The notes: a model not told the origin generated them from the letters alone. A stretch of 64,000 nt of DNA from Polyodon spathula (GCF_017654505.1 NC_054543.1:21650976-21714975); one strand, 5' to 3'. Positions 34,361-47,389 are shown, counted from the first letter of the stretch. Numbers and translations: made by a program.

Positions 34361-34588
34361 CAGGCAGGACTTGGTGTCCTTCATATGCTGCCGTTCTTTT
34401 CTCCCTCACGACAGCTCTGGTAAACGTTTCCCATAACTATGTTTGGTGGCCATCTTCGAATTGAAAGGGAACGCTAGTTTAGCTACCGTAAACCTGATTC
34501 CCTGAAAGAAGATGGCTACCAACCCCATCACGATTTTTGGTGGCCGTGATCTTTTTCAGGGAACCAGGTTTACGGAAGGTAAACTAGC

Positions 34589-37500
34589 CATTTTCACTGG
34601 AGCAATACAACCAGAAAATAAAGCACTACAGTACTTTAATTAGTGCATTTTAATTAAAAAATACAAGCAGTAACTTCCACATTAACAATCCAAATATAAG
34701 TAACAACTTTAAATATGTAACACTTCTCTCACTTACCCCTACACAAATAGGCCTTGCACCTAACAGTAAGGGCCCTGGATTCTTATCTATTATCCCAGAA
34801 CCAATGGTCCTTTTGTTTTTGCTGTTACCAGACAAACTATCACACTTACTTTTCTTCTTTAGCGATGCCTCCACCTGATGGTCACGTAGTTCCCTATTCT
34901 TGGCACGCGTCCCCAGGAATTTATATTCAACCCATATAACAAATGCAAATTAAACAAGAGCAATATACAACTAATAAAATCACACTCACACACAGTACTG
35001 AATTTTATATAAAACTAATGTTTATAAAGGGGATTCAAGTTGAACTAATATAATGAACTGCAGGTAAGTAAATTGTACATACAATATAAACAATGCCAAC
35101 AACAAAATACTTTCCCCAAAATGTAACTTATTTTAAGTCACTAAACAGTAACTAAAAGCTCTATGCTTCAGTTGTATTTAACTCAAAAGGTACTCTTCTG
35201 ATACATTCAAGTCAAAATAAACGCTAGTGGAACACACATGTAGACAGACGTACAAACAAACACTGTTGCAGGCCTGAATCCTGGCTCGGGTACGTTGTGG
35301 CCTAAAAATAAAACAAAATGGCCCCTTCACAAGCTTTATTGAGAACACACAGTTAGGCTTGCTATTTTAAAAGAAACAATTGGTGGAAAAACTCACAATT
35401 CCTAAAGGCTTCTCCCAGTTGCAGCTCTCGATTGTTTGTGGTCTCTGGATCACAGCAAACCTCTGTCGCCTCGCTCTCTCTCACTCTCTCTATCTGGAAA
35501 CGTGGTCCTTCCCAAACCTGTCCAGCCGCTTGTCAATTGCTTCGTTTATTTTACGATCTAGTCACTGTCTCTTTACTTTCATTTCAAGCACGTATTAACG
35601 GTGCTTGAACTTAAATTTTGCAATACAATGTGTTGTTTTAACAATACTGTATATACCAATGCCTAAAGAAAGTAATTCGTAATGACAAACCTACGCTGCT
35701 TAAAATAAAACACGAGCTTGGTACGTGAACTCAAAAGAAATAAAAGCAGAAGTAACAGAATACTCTTCTGAAACTGGTTTAAACTAAAGTATTGCCTACT
35801 AAAGTTTATAGGAATTTCCTGACTTAAGAAATCCTCACTTTTACTGTGTTGAATCACTTACTCTATACTGCTCTATTCCACCTCCCGTTTTTATTTTTTC
35901 AGACTCCCTTCTCTTTTTTTTTTTTTTTTTTTTTGTTTTACTTTTTCCTGAGACTCCCTCCCACTCTTGCAGGCCGATTTCTATTGGCTCTCGGGAGATC
36001 AGTTTAACACACGACGCCTCATTGGCCATGAGAACACCTCTTCTCCCTCCGAGTCTACTCTGCTGCAAAACAGATCCTAAAGCCATCGATATATATAGTC
36101 TATACGGAATTTCTGTATATACGTTAGTAGCATTTTACCACTGGGCTACAAATACAACACTTCAAAATAAATAATGACTTTCATAATCAACTCTTAAGTT
36201 ATTTTCAGCACTGCGTTTAAATGAGCATTTGCACTTGTAAACAAGAAAACAAACTTGTTCGGAGCCTTCTCCAAACCTTACAGCACAGTACAGAAGCCCT
36301 GAACCGCAGATGTTAATAAATAAATAAATAAAATTCTGATACGTACATGATAGTTTCTTGCATGTACGTGATAATCTCCAAAACCATGATAGATTTCGAT
36401 ACAGACCTTCATAATGTAACTCATCATGACCGAGGACCTTCCTAAAGGCGTGCTTGCTGCGTAGTGTAAATTGAGATGTATTTTTTTCAATAGAGCAACG
36501 TAGTATTACATTCACGGTATTGATTATAATTAAGCTTATGATTGTCACATTGATATTTAATGTAATAGATCCCTGATTAAAATAGTTAGGTTTCTCTCAT
36601 AACACATTTATTTATGTATTATTTATGGGTGAGCCATAACGAATACTGGTAGCTTTATTGAAGTCTTTGCAATTAACAGCTTTGTAGAATCATTATTGTA
36701 GTTTCCAGTATGCTCACTGTATTCATTCATTTAAAGGTAAGAAATGTTTCTGGAAACAAATGCAGAATTCAGTTTATGTGATACATGTACTTAGTAAGTA
36801 GTGCTCTGTAGGAGTTTCATATCGCGCAAATAGTATTTATTTGGTTGGTTTATTTGCACTCATGTAACTCGTAATAGTGGTGAAAGGTAGATGTGGGGAC
36901 TTTTTCCATAATGTACCCCCAAAAATAACTTTATGCCCCTCCCCCAAAGAAAGATACATATTCGTATTGGTTATATATTCAGGCAACTTGTAAAGAAAAT
37001 AAACATTTTCTCCTATTTTTTTTTTTTTTTTTTTTTAAAAAGCGTTTAAACAAAAAAATGTTATGCCAGATGCCGCAGTAGTTTTGTTCTTTGGGCAAAA
37101 TATTTTCTTCTTGTTGATTGAACTGATGAAGGGCTTCTTTTTAGCAACCCATCCATTAAATTCCTTCTCTATACTCTATTCTTACTGTTTGTGTGACACC
37201 TTAACACCATATTCATCAGCTAGCTCCTGCACAATATCTAAAGCACTCACTTTTCTGTTTCTGCTGAAATTGTTTAAAAACATCAGGCATACAATCTTTG
37301 TTTAAAAACTTTAATATGGGAGAAAAAGTGTTAATATTTGCTTTGAAAGTTGCCTAAATACAGCATGTCTCAAAACAAAATTATACACAGTTCAATCTTC
37401 AAGAATTCAGAGATACTGCTTGACAGTGCTGATTCTTGTACAGTAATGCCATGTGCCTGAGTTGTTGATGCCTGCGCTGCCATCTCACATGATACATGTG

Positions 37501-38712
37501 CACACATGTCGCTCTGTTGCTGGCTGCTATAATAAGTGCCTCACTGTCAATGGTGGACACTTTGAACAACTACAGTAGTGTTCATCGTAAGTTATGCTTC
37601 TTGCTTTCCAATAAAATAAGAATCAGTACAATAGATAACATGGCCGTATTTCTAACGATTAAACTGACTACACATTTGAGACACCCTGTTACACCCTGTT
37701 AGTAGTTTTTTCTATGCAATATTTAGATTGAAAATGAAAAATTACAACAAAAAACACAGCACTGTCTGAATAATTGTTAGTCACTGCATATAATTCACTT
37801 AATTGTTGAGAAACATATTAATTAGTATCTTATTTAGCATGAACAACCCAATGATATCTGGATCTTCTATATTGTTATTAATTACCACTACTATTTTGTA
37901 TTTATCAATTAGGTAGAATAGTATTATAAGGTTAGGGTTAAGTTTAGAAACTTAAATTCTGTTTATTTCCTTGCAACTTTAGATTTACAAGAAGGGCAGA
38001 TCAAGAGGACATATTTCCATTTCTTCAGGAGTGTAGAGTTGGTGATGAGGCCATTCAGCAGATGCAAAGTCAGAATGTACACTTGTTCAAAGAATGATTT
38101 TTAACATAAAAAAACACCTGCAAGTGTAGGTATACTGTTCACTGATTCTTAGACCCAGGGAGAATCTAACCATGCAGATACATTATTAACTCCATTCTTT
38201 GCGCAAACCTCAAGCTACAATATGACTTCATGCTTTGCATATTTAAAAGACAAACATCTAGCACAGTGGATCATAGCTGGAATGCAGAGGAAAGGTCCTT
38301 ATTGTTGATGACACTTCTAGCTGAACCACACATCAAAATGGAATGTATGAGCTTCAGGTGCAAAAAACGTACAGCAGAAAGTGAGCTGCAGTGCACAGAT
38401 ACTAACAGGCTGACTGAGCGACAGTGACAACGCTAGATACCAGAGTGATGTAAGGGACACTGACTAAAGGGTAAAAGAATATCTCAAACACTTTGTTTTT
38501 TTCACTGATTTGTCAAATGTCATGCAAAATATTCTGTTTAAGAAAAAATCCAGAAATTCTTATCTTTTAGTCCAATAGTTTCAAATGTGAGCATTAGCCT
38601 GTGTCTTAAACACTAGGAATTATTTACCTCAGTTTTAATGTTGTACAATCAAAAAATACTTTGGAAAGCTACTTGATAGTTGTTTAACTGCTCAAAAAGA
38701 AGACACTGATGG
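34589..38712. other. unassigned, mostly non-coding DNA
   Basis: Long AT-rich stretch with T-runs (35911-35934, 37016-37036) and no transposon protein homology. A 128-codon minus-strand frame at 36162-36548 is not similar to anything I know and overlaps a short word shared with 42.4 kb, so I treat it as chance. Confidence 0.4.
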
Positions 38713-38717
38713 GTAAT

Positions 38718-39175
38718 TGTGGTAGGCTGGCGAGTGAATAGAGGCCCAGAGACAGTCTGCAGTTTCAAAAAAAATACTAATTTTATTATAAATAAACATG
38801 CACAAGGGCAAAATAACAGATACTCAAACACAAATAAAGCAAAAACAAAACTTACAAAAATAAAGGTTTCCAGGCTGGGCAATGCCTTCACTGGTTTTAG
38901 CAAAATTCAAAAAACCACAACCACAACCACAACCACAACCACAACCACAACCACAACCACAACCACAACCACAACCACAAACCTGCTTCCTCAGCTCCCT
39001 CCTCCTAAATGAGCAGAGGCCTCCTTTTATGTCAGGTGGCTTGGCACTGAATGATCGTTAATTAACCTAATCAACTAATCAATCCCAGCCACCTGAACAT
39101 AATGAACCCAGGCAGGTAGGGGAATTTAACCCCATCCCTGCCAATTTCTAAAGGGCAGAACTTTGCTTTGCCACA
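38718..39175. mobile_element. solo LTR with perfect 5-bp target duplication
   Basis: The 458-bp block starts TGTGGTAGGCTGG and ends TTTGCCACA. GTAAT flanks it on both sides (38713-38717, 39176-39180). It contains a hexanucleotide microsatellite. On the plus strand there is AATAAA-like sequence near 38790. No coding sequence remains, as expected after recombination between two LTRs. Confidence 0.85.
38913..38981. repeat. (AACCAC)n microsatellite
   Basis: About eleven near-perfect copies of the hexamer, inside the solo LTR. Confidence 0.97.
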
Positions 39176-39275
39176 GTAATTTACAAAACGAGCCAAAAAC
39201 ATTACTGTAGTCACTATGATTTGTCTTCATGCTTTAATGTATTTATTCTTAAATGTGTGTTTTTTATTTTTACAG

Positions 39276-41250
39276 GTTGACTCTTCAACCATTCTGCTGA
39301 TGGATGATGAAACTTTACCAAGGTACTTGCTTGATCTAGGGGATAGACTGGCTTTGAAAAGTTACTGCACAAAACAATCTGGCAGTAATTCACATGATGG
39401 AAATAACACCAACTATGAGGAAAAACATGCTTCTTGAAAAACTCAGGGAAAAAATAAGTTAAAGCAAGGATTCAAGTGATGATGAAAATCACTCGCAACA
39501 CAAAGTAGGGAAATCAATGGTTGGAAACAAACATGCTGCAAAAAGCAACAGGAAAATAGAGTTCGGCTGGATACATAATGGTGGAGGTGGTACTAGAAAA
39601 ATCTGTTCCAAAGAACACGACTGTGAGGGGTTGTTAAAGATTGGGAAAGATCTGTTTTTTCCTGATGGGCAGTCAAAAAAAGGGAATGAAAAAAAAAAAG
39701 TGTTCATTTGTAAAATCTCAGATTTTAAAGAAAAAATGTTACTACTTGGTGTGACTGTAGGGGATGTTTATGAAAGTTAAAATGGGGATTGTTTGTTTCT
39801 ACTTCGCGTCTCTGGATCAAAATTGAAACAACTGTGCAAGTGGTAGACAATGTCCCAGAAGAAAGGTCAAGTACTGTAGACTGCACTGTGCCTTTTGATG
39901 CTGCCAAGTCTGCACAAGTTCATCTTCAAAAAAGTCAGCATGCACTCAGTATCTGAAACATACCTCAAATTCTACCAGAAATGTAAGAAGTGATTCACTG
40001 AAAGAAATGCCTGCCAGTCACTGTTTTCTAACTGATTCTGCTGCCACCGAATGTGACCTTGGCCTCTGCAGCTATGGAAACATAATATCTGCTTTTGCAC
40101 ACGCTATATTTTCTTCTGATTCAGAGGTAAAGTTTCATCCATTAAATGTTAAAGTGAAGTAGGTGATGACACTGTGCCTTGGGTGACACCAGGTATTCCC
40201 AATGTATACCAACCAGTTCCTACTTCCCTTAAGCCAATGCTTGAAACCAATAACCCTATTGTTTCTTCTACACCTGAACACAGACCACCAAACTCACCTG
40301 CAAGACGAGAACGATTAATCACCTCCTCACACTTGCACCCAGCTCGCCTCCACTGCAACTGTTAGATGTTTACTACATGGCTTTACACAGCGTAATCATA
40401 GTTCAAGATATGATAGCAGCGTTTAACAATTCAAGCATTTTGAATGCTTCTATGAAAACATCCTTTGCTGATGAAGGAGGTGCTGATGCATCTGGTGTCT
40501 CACGGGATGCATATACTGCTTTTTGGGCCGCTTATGCAGAATTGCACTGAACAAAAGTTGGAATATGTTCCAGCACTGTGTCCAGAATATGGCAAAGAGG
40601 AATGGGAATCCTTGGGAAGAATACCAATTAAGGGATAAATAGACCAGTCCTATTTCCCAATTTAACTCACCTGCATTTGTTGTTGCTGTAGTCCATGGAG
40701 TCCAAAATTACTCCAAGAATATTGATTGATGATATTGATTGAATCTTTTTTTAGCTATATTGCCTCATTTGAGAAAGATGTAATAACTACAGCAATGAAC
40801 GGTAGCATTGGAAAAGATGATCATGAGTTCCTGGAAATTCTGTCTAGAATGGGTTGTCACCCAGTTCCATTTTTCGATGACATGAAGGGCACAATTCTGC
40901 AAGTAGCCCATAACAGCTCAAACAAGAACCAAAATATGCCTTGGACATTATGTACAATATAACCCACAGCACTCTACAAATGTTTCTACTAGATGTTTCA
41001 GCTATTGAAGCATTGTATGAGGCCAAGAAGCCCACCGTAAAAGGAATACTAAAACTTATTGAAGCTGAGGTTGAATTGAATTTCTTGAAGCAGTTCATCC
41101 GCTCTTTGGATGATTGACGACTCCAGAAATTCTTGCACTTTGTGACGGGAGCAGATACTGTGTGTGTTGAGAAATTAAGTGCAATTTACTACTCAGAGGT
41201 CTGGAGCGAAGGCCGATTGTCACAACTTTACTTGGAATTCAAAAAGCCTA
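39276..41250 (+). pseudogene. decayed HECT-domain (ubiquitin-ligase-like) gene
   Basis: A splice-acceptor-like tract (TTTTTATTTTTACAG, ending 39275) precedes VDSSTILLMDDETLPRYLLD, a SAM-like start. Next is FGWIHNGGGGTRK with LFFPDGQSKKG and GVTVGDVYES (39550-39778). From 40384 the HECT N-lobe can be read: VIIVQDMIAAFNNSSILNAS and ADEGGADASGVSRDAYTAFW, then YIASFEKDVITTAMNG and LSRMGCHPVPF (40750-40870), and FLHFVTGADTVCVEKL (about 41130). This matches a HECT family expanded in fish (G2E3-like). The catalytic Cys region is not seen. Stops and frameshifts are frequent. Confidence 0.7.
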
Positions 41251-41481
41251 AACCTAGATAAATCTTATTTAAGCAGGTAGAGACTGTGATGTTACAATAT
41301 ATAGATGCAAGTTGGTTAACAACAGATGAAAGATATTAGAATTTCAGCAATTTAACTGCAAATTAACTAAATTTAGGACCTGCTTGGATTTAAGGTCTGA
41401 ACTGGAATGGATCTTGCGGGCCAGAGTTGTGCACCACTGTCGTCGGTTCTCATGTGTACTTGGATCTCATTACATTAACAG

Positions 41482-42220
41482 TTGAGTGGAAAATTATCAG
41501 TTCACCCCAGAACAAATCTGTTCCAATTTAAGACAGGTGTTAAAATAACATGTTATCATCTTTCCTCACAAAACCCCAGAATATGCAAAACTTCCGCGTC
41601 CAGCAAAACAATCTCTGGCTCTGCGACGAAGAAATCAGTGTGTTTGTTCCATATGAATGTTTTCCGTTCCACGATCAGACTCTTTTTGGACAGCTCTTGC
41701 TTCTACATCCTCTCTGGGGTCACTATTAGTTGAGCACACCTCAAGCCAGATGACACTACGGGAACAGCCATCCACACATCCATTTATACAGAGACCATAA
41801 GGCTTAAGCATGTCATAAGAATCAAGGTGCCACATATAATTTGGACCAGGGTTATTGTATACTCGTCGCCTAAGCCTCCGATGAATTCAGTGCATCACAC
41901 CAACAGGGCCAATAATTAACAAGCACCTTACGGTTTCTCATTTCACAAACCCATATGCATTTCAAAAGCATTAAAACGACATCCAAGGAGTGGTGGTCCT
42001 GATGTCTCAGTTTCCTCCATTATGTAAATCGCAACATCGACAACATCCGAGTAATGTTTTCAGCGATATAGTCTCTTCTGCAGTGTTGCCTGGAGTGTTC
42101 CTAGGCTTACAGTAAGACCATGTCCAATGGAAAGAAGTTCGATAATTTCTCTTTGCTGAAGTCCTAAGCTAGAGATGTCAGATTGTCCAGTACACCCGCC
42201 ATCTTCACCAATCAATTTAG
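41482..42220 (-). pseudogene. DDE-integrase-domain relic
   Basis: The minus strand reads WHLDSYDMLKPYGLCINGCV then DGCSRSVIWLEVCSTNSDP (first catalytic Asp block) and SDRGTENIHMEQTH (second block, frame partly shifted). Upstream, LGLQQREIIELLSIGHGLTV and LGTLQATLQKRLYR look like a helix-turn-helix N-terminus. I recognise the pattern from integrase-like genes common in fish and invertebrates, but not the exact transposon superfamily. The frame has stops. Confidence 0.65.
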
Positions 42221-43117
42221 TTATCACCTTTCGTTGTTATTAACAAGGCTGTAGAGACCGCTCTGACCTCCCTCACTGTTACAACACTGGATTCTAGCAC
42301 TGCATTCTTGCACTACCCATATCCACCACTAAGAGTGTATCATGTACGTGAAATTATCATGCACATATGGGATAGTCCTCCCCCACCCCCATCACGTACA
42401 TACGAGAGTCCCCTCCTGCCATCTTCGGTTCAGGGCTTCTGTAGCACAGTATACATTTCAACGTCCTATATTAACATTTGTCTGGATTATCAATAGTCAG
42501 TTAAATGTAATAGATTAACATTATTGTAAAATTCATTGGAAGCTTACTTGTGCAATGTCGTAACTGTAAATCCAATAACACGTTTTAGTATTAATACATA
42601 TTTTATTTATCCGGTTGAAAAAATAAAACTACTCATCTCAGCTCTTAAATAACCAGTGGTTAAAAGAAAAAGTGATCATTTCCCAATTCAGTTTGCCATT
42701 AGCTAAACAAAGTATTCATTTCATATGTTAATGTTTTAAACTACAACACCACATCATTTTGAGCATATAGATCTTAATACTGTTGTAGTACAACATGGAG
42801 TGTAAAACTTTAGTTTTTAGTTTTATTATTCCGATTGTCTTTATAAAAAAAAGTACCAAGTTATTTGGCATGGTAAAATACTAAATACCAAATGTTTAAA
42901 TCATATTCCATGAAAGGAAGTGCGTTTTGTTTTTGCGAATTACGGTAATCTACATTAGTCCTTCTTTTGAGCCTTTACTTGATAACTTGCATGATACCGT
43001 GATCATAAGGTTACCATTTTATTTTTTAAGGTTATCACACCATGCAAATTTGATACCGTCCCATCCCTAGTTCAGAACACTTACTAAACATGGTCAGGAA
43101 CACACCAACTGCAAAAC

Positions 43118-43345
43118 AAGACAGCTAAGCCGTTTACCTGTTGAAACAATCAAAACCACACAGGTTTACAATTAAAACACTGTTTTGAAAGGAACACACA
43201 GTACCTTTTCTTCATTCGATGCACAGTTGGGACTTTTCACACAGCAAAGACCCCCGAAGACATTAACTGCTCTCTTTATACTCTGCACCTGGCACTAATT
43301 TACAATGATAGCCAGGTGCAGGTGATAATTAACACATTTCTTTAA
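43118..43345 (-). repeat. dispersed LTR-like module, copy 1
   Basis: Shares GACAGCTAAGC-GTTTACCTG and CTAATTTACAATGATAGCCA with the copy at 49650-49870. Read on the minus strand it contains GAGTATAAAGAGAGCAG, a good TATA context, so it may be part of an LTR promoter. Borders are not clear. Confidence 0.45.
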
Positions 43346-43582
43346 AACACGTTTCCATGTGTGTTTTGCAGAGATGATATTTAAGTCTTTCCCTGCCCCG
43401 TTATAGGTACAAACATGAATAAAAGTATCACGTAGCTATAAATAAAACACTGCAAAATGGCAACAAGCAGTGAACTACAAACAAAATACAACAAACAAAG
43501 CCCCATGTACCTTTAAAATACTGAATTGCATACGAACACTCCAATGAACACTAGATCGTTCATATAAAAATCAAGTTAACAC

Positions 43583-43584
<2 letters not shown>

Positions 43585-43642
<58 letters not shown>
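43585..43642. repeat. (AT)n microsatellite
   Basis: 29 uninterrupted AT units. Confidence 0.98.
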
Positions 43643-43644
<2 letters not shown>

Positions 43645-44479
43645 GCATTTATATTTCTGCAGTTGCGTTGTAAACAAACACTAGTTCACAGGAGGATTGA
43701 TGCTATTCAGTCTAAACAAGGAAGTAGTTCACGTAGATCAAAATAAAAACTACAGTGAGAAACTACAATACATTCAAAATTAAAACAAAGAAACCCTGTT
43801 TTCTTTTACTTATACTAGACCAATACAAACAGCTACCACAGTCTGAGAGCATGAGGGTTACTTTTGCAAAAAACATCCTATATAGAGCTACACAACCTAT
43901 TCAATATGAACAGCAAAACTTACCAAGAAAGCCTAGCGCCCAAGGCAATTCACAGCGCATACAAAAAGTAATAAAGTTTAAACAATCTTACCAAATGGCA
44001 ATTCGTCAACCCGTGCTCTCCATTCTCCGTTCTCCTCTCACAATTCACAAAATCAGGTAGCTCTCTCTTTGATTGAGCTCCAAGTCTTTTTATACACCTG
44101 GACCAATTAAGAATTAACGCTGCAGTTATTATGGAAAAACACAGCCATGTTGGACCATTTAAAGGGACAGTGTCAAAATATCAAAACTTTAAAGAAACAA
44201 ACTTAAACCACACTATAAAGTCAGTAAAATAAATTGAATATAAAAATCAAAACACAAATTACACACCAAAAAGAAACTACTTAATAGATCACATTTCACA
44301 CCCATTACACAGGGCCTAAAAAGAATTGCACAAAATGGTAAACTGCTACCAATGACATGGTTTTCTTAGTTACCACTATGCAAGGACTTACATGTAACAT
44401 CTATAACTGTTGGTGCACATCAACAAGCAAACTATCACCACAGGAACTAAGACTGGTGTCATGTATGGGTGGCTACACA

Positions 44480-45922
44480 TACTCTGTGGACGGGGGCATT
44501 GTCATCCTGGAAGACACCACCCCACCCCCCCACCCCCTCTGGCAGGAAAGAAATGCCGCAAAATGGGGTGAAGATGATCATGCAGTACCATTAAGTATAG
44601 ATTAGACCTTGGCCTTGCCTTCTAAGGGAAAGAGTGCACCCAAACCATGTCAGCAAAATGTGCACCACAACATTAAAGAACCACCAGAACCCTTCACTGT
44701 TGGAACCAAGCACTCAGGGCTGTAGCGTTCTTTAGGTTGGCGCCACATGTGCACTTGTCCATTTGTCGAGAACATGGTAAAGGATGATTTATCTGACATG
44801 TCACATTTCTCCACTGCTCTGTAATCCATTTCCTGTGCTCTTTGCACCACTGGACTTGCAAACATGCATTGCCAGGTGTGATGAGCGTTTTGTGCACTTC
44901 AACCTGACTAAGGTATCCCACTGTGATAAAGAGAGAAAGGATCAATATCCCTTGTAAATCTCCCTCCCGATTAGAAAGGGCGCTGTGTAAGGATAGTGGT
45001 ACGTGCCTCCTCAATGGGCCACCTGGACGGTAGGTGGAAACCTGAAGGTGACCATATTAGATGGAGCATGTAGTTTCAAGTACCCAGAACTACTCTACTG
45101 CAATCAGCTGCAGGAGGGCTCTATTGGAGAAACCATGGCAACAGGTTGATTGCAGGGAGGAGGTTGTGGGTACAAAGGGGAAGCAGCTAAGTCAGTACAC
45201 TGCCTTGTGTTGAGAAACATAAGTACCAGCCGGAGTGGGGTTTTTTTGTTTCGTTTTGTTACGTGCTTTCTTGTGTGTGTTTCGTATCTTTATAGAGGAG
45301 GAGCCAGGGACTGCAGCCACGGAGCCAGCCCACTTTACCAGAGCACTACCTTCACCTCACAACACCAGCACACACCAATAACAGCAAATTTTCGTGCACG
45401 GGACTGTGGATTGGAGATTTATAAAGAAATTTACTTTTTTTTTGGTTTGCAAACCAGCCGTGGTCCCCCCGATACCATTGCTGGTAGATGGGTGGTTCTG
45501 TTTTGCTGTATTATAAAAAACACTGACCTTTTGGGAGCAGTAACTGTTTGAACAATCATTCTATTCATCACACTACTCGCACCTGTCACACCCACTCTGT
45601 GGAGTTCTCGGTGGACCGTTTTTGATGAAACTGGCTGCTCGTGGTCCAGGTCAATACATTGAAGTCAATAGATATGCAGTTGCTCGCCTGTTTTGCCTTG
45701 CACTTCAAATTTCAGATATCACGATCCTGGAGTATGCGCTTCCGCCCACTGTTGCCCTTTGCTGATGATGACTCCCTCGGAGTTCCATGCCAACATGACC
45801 TTAGACACCGTTGCTCATGAAACATCAGCAAGTTGAGCTGCCTTGGTCACTGAAGCTCCTGCCAAACACGCCGCAACAATCAACCCTCTTTCAAAGTCAC
45901 TGAGGTCTCCTCTTGCAGCCAT
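44480..45922 (-). pseudogene. Tc1-type DDE transposase D, decayed and interrupted
   Basis: From the ATG at 45922: MAARGDLSDFERGLIVAACL, then AGASVTKAAQLADVS, the N-terminal helix-turn-helix region, and VSSKTVHRELHRVGV (45590-45650). A non-homologous block of about 550 bp (about 45030-45585) intervenes. The frame then resumes with VQWCKEHRKWITEQWRNV, VHMWRQPKERYSPECLVPTV and GSGGSLMLW, then QDDNAPVH (second Asp, near 44500). The C-terminal Glu block is missing. Its start codon is only a few bases from the end of the Tc1 E homology. Confidence 0.78.
45030..45585 (+). mobile_element. insertion inside Tc1 D, probably LTR-derived
   Basis: This segment interrupts the Tc1 D transposase. It has no coding homology, carries several TATA-like words and ends near CACCTGTCACA, in a form seen in solo LTRs. 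I could not fix a target duplication, so the type is tentative. Confidence 0.4.
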
Positions 45923-45928
45923 GCTAGC

Positions 45929-47389
45929 CATTGGTTTTATGTTGGGAAATATTTTTAAGAAAAATAAAAAACTGAAATATCTTGCTTGCATAAGTATTCA
46001 ACTCCCACACATTAATATTTGGTAGAGCCACCTTTCGCTGCGATAACAGCTTTAAGTCTTTTGGGGTAAGTATGTAACAGCTTTGCACACAGTGTTGGAG
46101 TGATTTTGGCCATTCTTCTTGGCAGATTTGCTCCAGGTTGTTCAGGTTGGTTGGACGACGCTTGTGGACCGCAATTTTCAAATAGTGCCACAGATTCTCA
46201 ATGGGATTGAGATCAGGACTTTGACTGGGCCACTGTAGGACATTCACCTTTTTGTTCTTGAGCCATTGCAATGTTGCTTTGGCCTTGTGCTTGGGATCAT
46301 TGTCCTGCTGAAAGGTGAATTTCCTCCCAAGCTTCAGTTTTTTAGCGGACTGAAGCAGATTCTCTTGCAGTATTTTCCTGTATTTTGCTCCATCCATTCT
46401 TCCTTCAATTGTAACAAGATGCCCAGTCCCTGCTGATAAGAAGCATCCCCACAGCATGATGCTGCCACCACCATACTTCACTGTAGGGATGGTGTGTCTT
46501 GAGGCATGGGCAGTGTTAGGTTTGCGCCACACGTAGTGTTTTGAGTTTTGGCCAAAAAGCTCTATTTTGGTCTCATCTGTCCACAAAACCTTTTAAACAT
46601 CGCAGCTGGGTCGCTCTCATGCTTTCTGGCAAACTCCAGATGTGCTTTCAGATGGTACTTTTTGAGTAACGGCTTCTTTCTTGCCACCCTCCCATACAGG
46701 CCAGTGTTATGCAGAGCTCTTGATATGGTTGACTGGCGCACCATTACTCTACTACCAGCCACTGAACTCTGTAGCTCCTTCAAAGTGATTGTTGGCCTCT
46801 CTGTGGCTTCTCTCACAATTCTCCTTGTTTGAGCAGACGGCCTTTTCTTGGCAGTGTCTGGGTGGTGTGATGCAGCTTCCACTTCCTGATTATTGATAAC
46901 TGTGCTCACTGGGATATCCAAACACTTGGATATTATTTTGTACCCTTTCCCTAATCTATGCATTTGATTACTTTATCTCTAACTTCTGTAGAATGCTCTT
47001 TGGTCTTAATTTTCCTTCAGATTCACAGCCTTACCAATGATCCTTCAACAGTGGGGTTTTTACCCAGCAAATGTGACTAGAACTTTAATCTTTCAAAGAT
47101 GGAGGCCAATGGTAAGGTAATTGTGTCCTCGTTAGGGCAATTTCTTTCATCGGTGCAAACTGGGAGCTTCCACAGCACAGGGGTTGAATACTTATGCAAT
47201 CAAAATGTTTCAGTTTTTTTATTTTTCTTAAAAATATATCCCAACATGAAACCAATGTCACCTTACAATAATTGATTCTGAGTTTCAGTATTTAAAAATA
47301 AAATATCAAACAGAACGAAATTTCAATGTACCATTTGTAATTCAGTAATATGAGAGAATTGGTCAGGGGTCTGAATACTTTTGCAAGGC

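Larger units (their letters stand above)
30670..34588 (+). mobile_element. DIRS element 2, with inverted terminal repeats
   Basis: The left end GTTCCCTTTCAATTCGAA (30670-30687) and the right end TTCGAATTGAAAGGGAAC (34455-34472) are perfect inverted repeats. Beyond the right repeat lies a palindromic segment (34473-34588) that fits the internal complementary region of DIRS elements. Inside, in order on the plus strand, are a gag-like frame, an RT piece, RNase H and a tyrosine recombinase. At about 3.9 kb it is shorter than full-length DIRS1-type elements because most of the RT is deleted. Confidence 0.85.
42230..44470. other. unassigned non-coding DNA with LTR-like module
   Basis: No coding homology. 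The segment 43118-43345 shares many words with 49650-49870 (see repeat entries). Otherwise AT-rich. Confidence 0.4.

Noticed and set aside
36162..36548. 128-codon minus-strand frame in unassigned DNA
   Set aside because: No recognisable domain, low complexity in places, and no splice or neighbour support.
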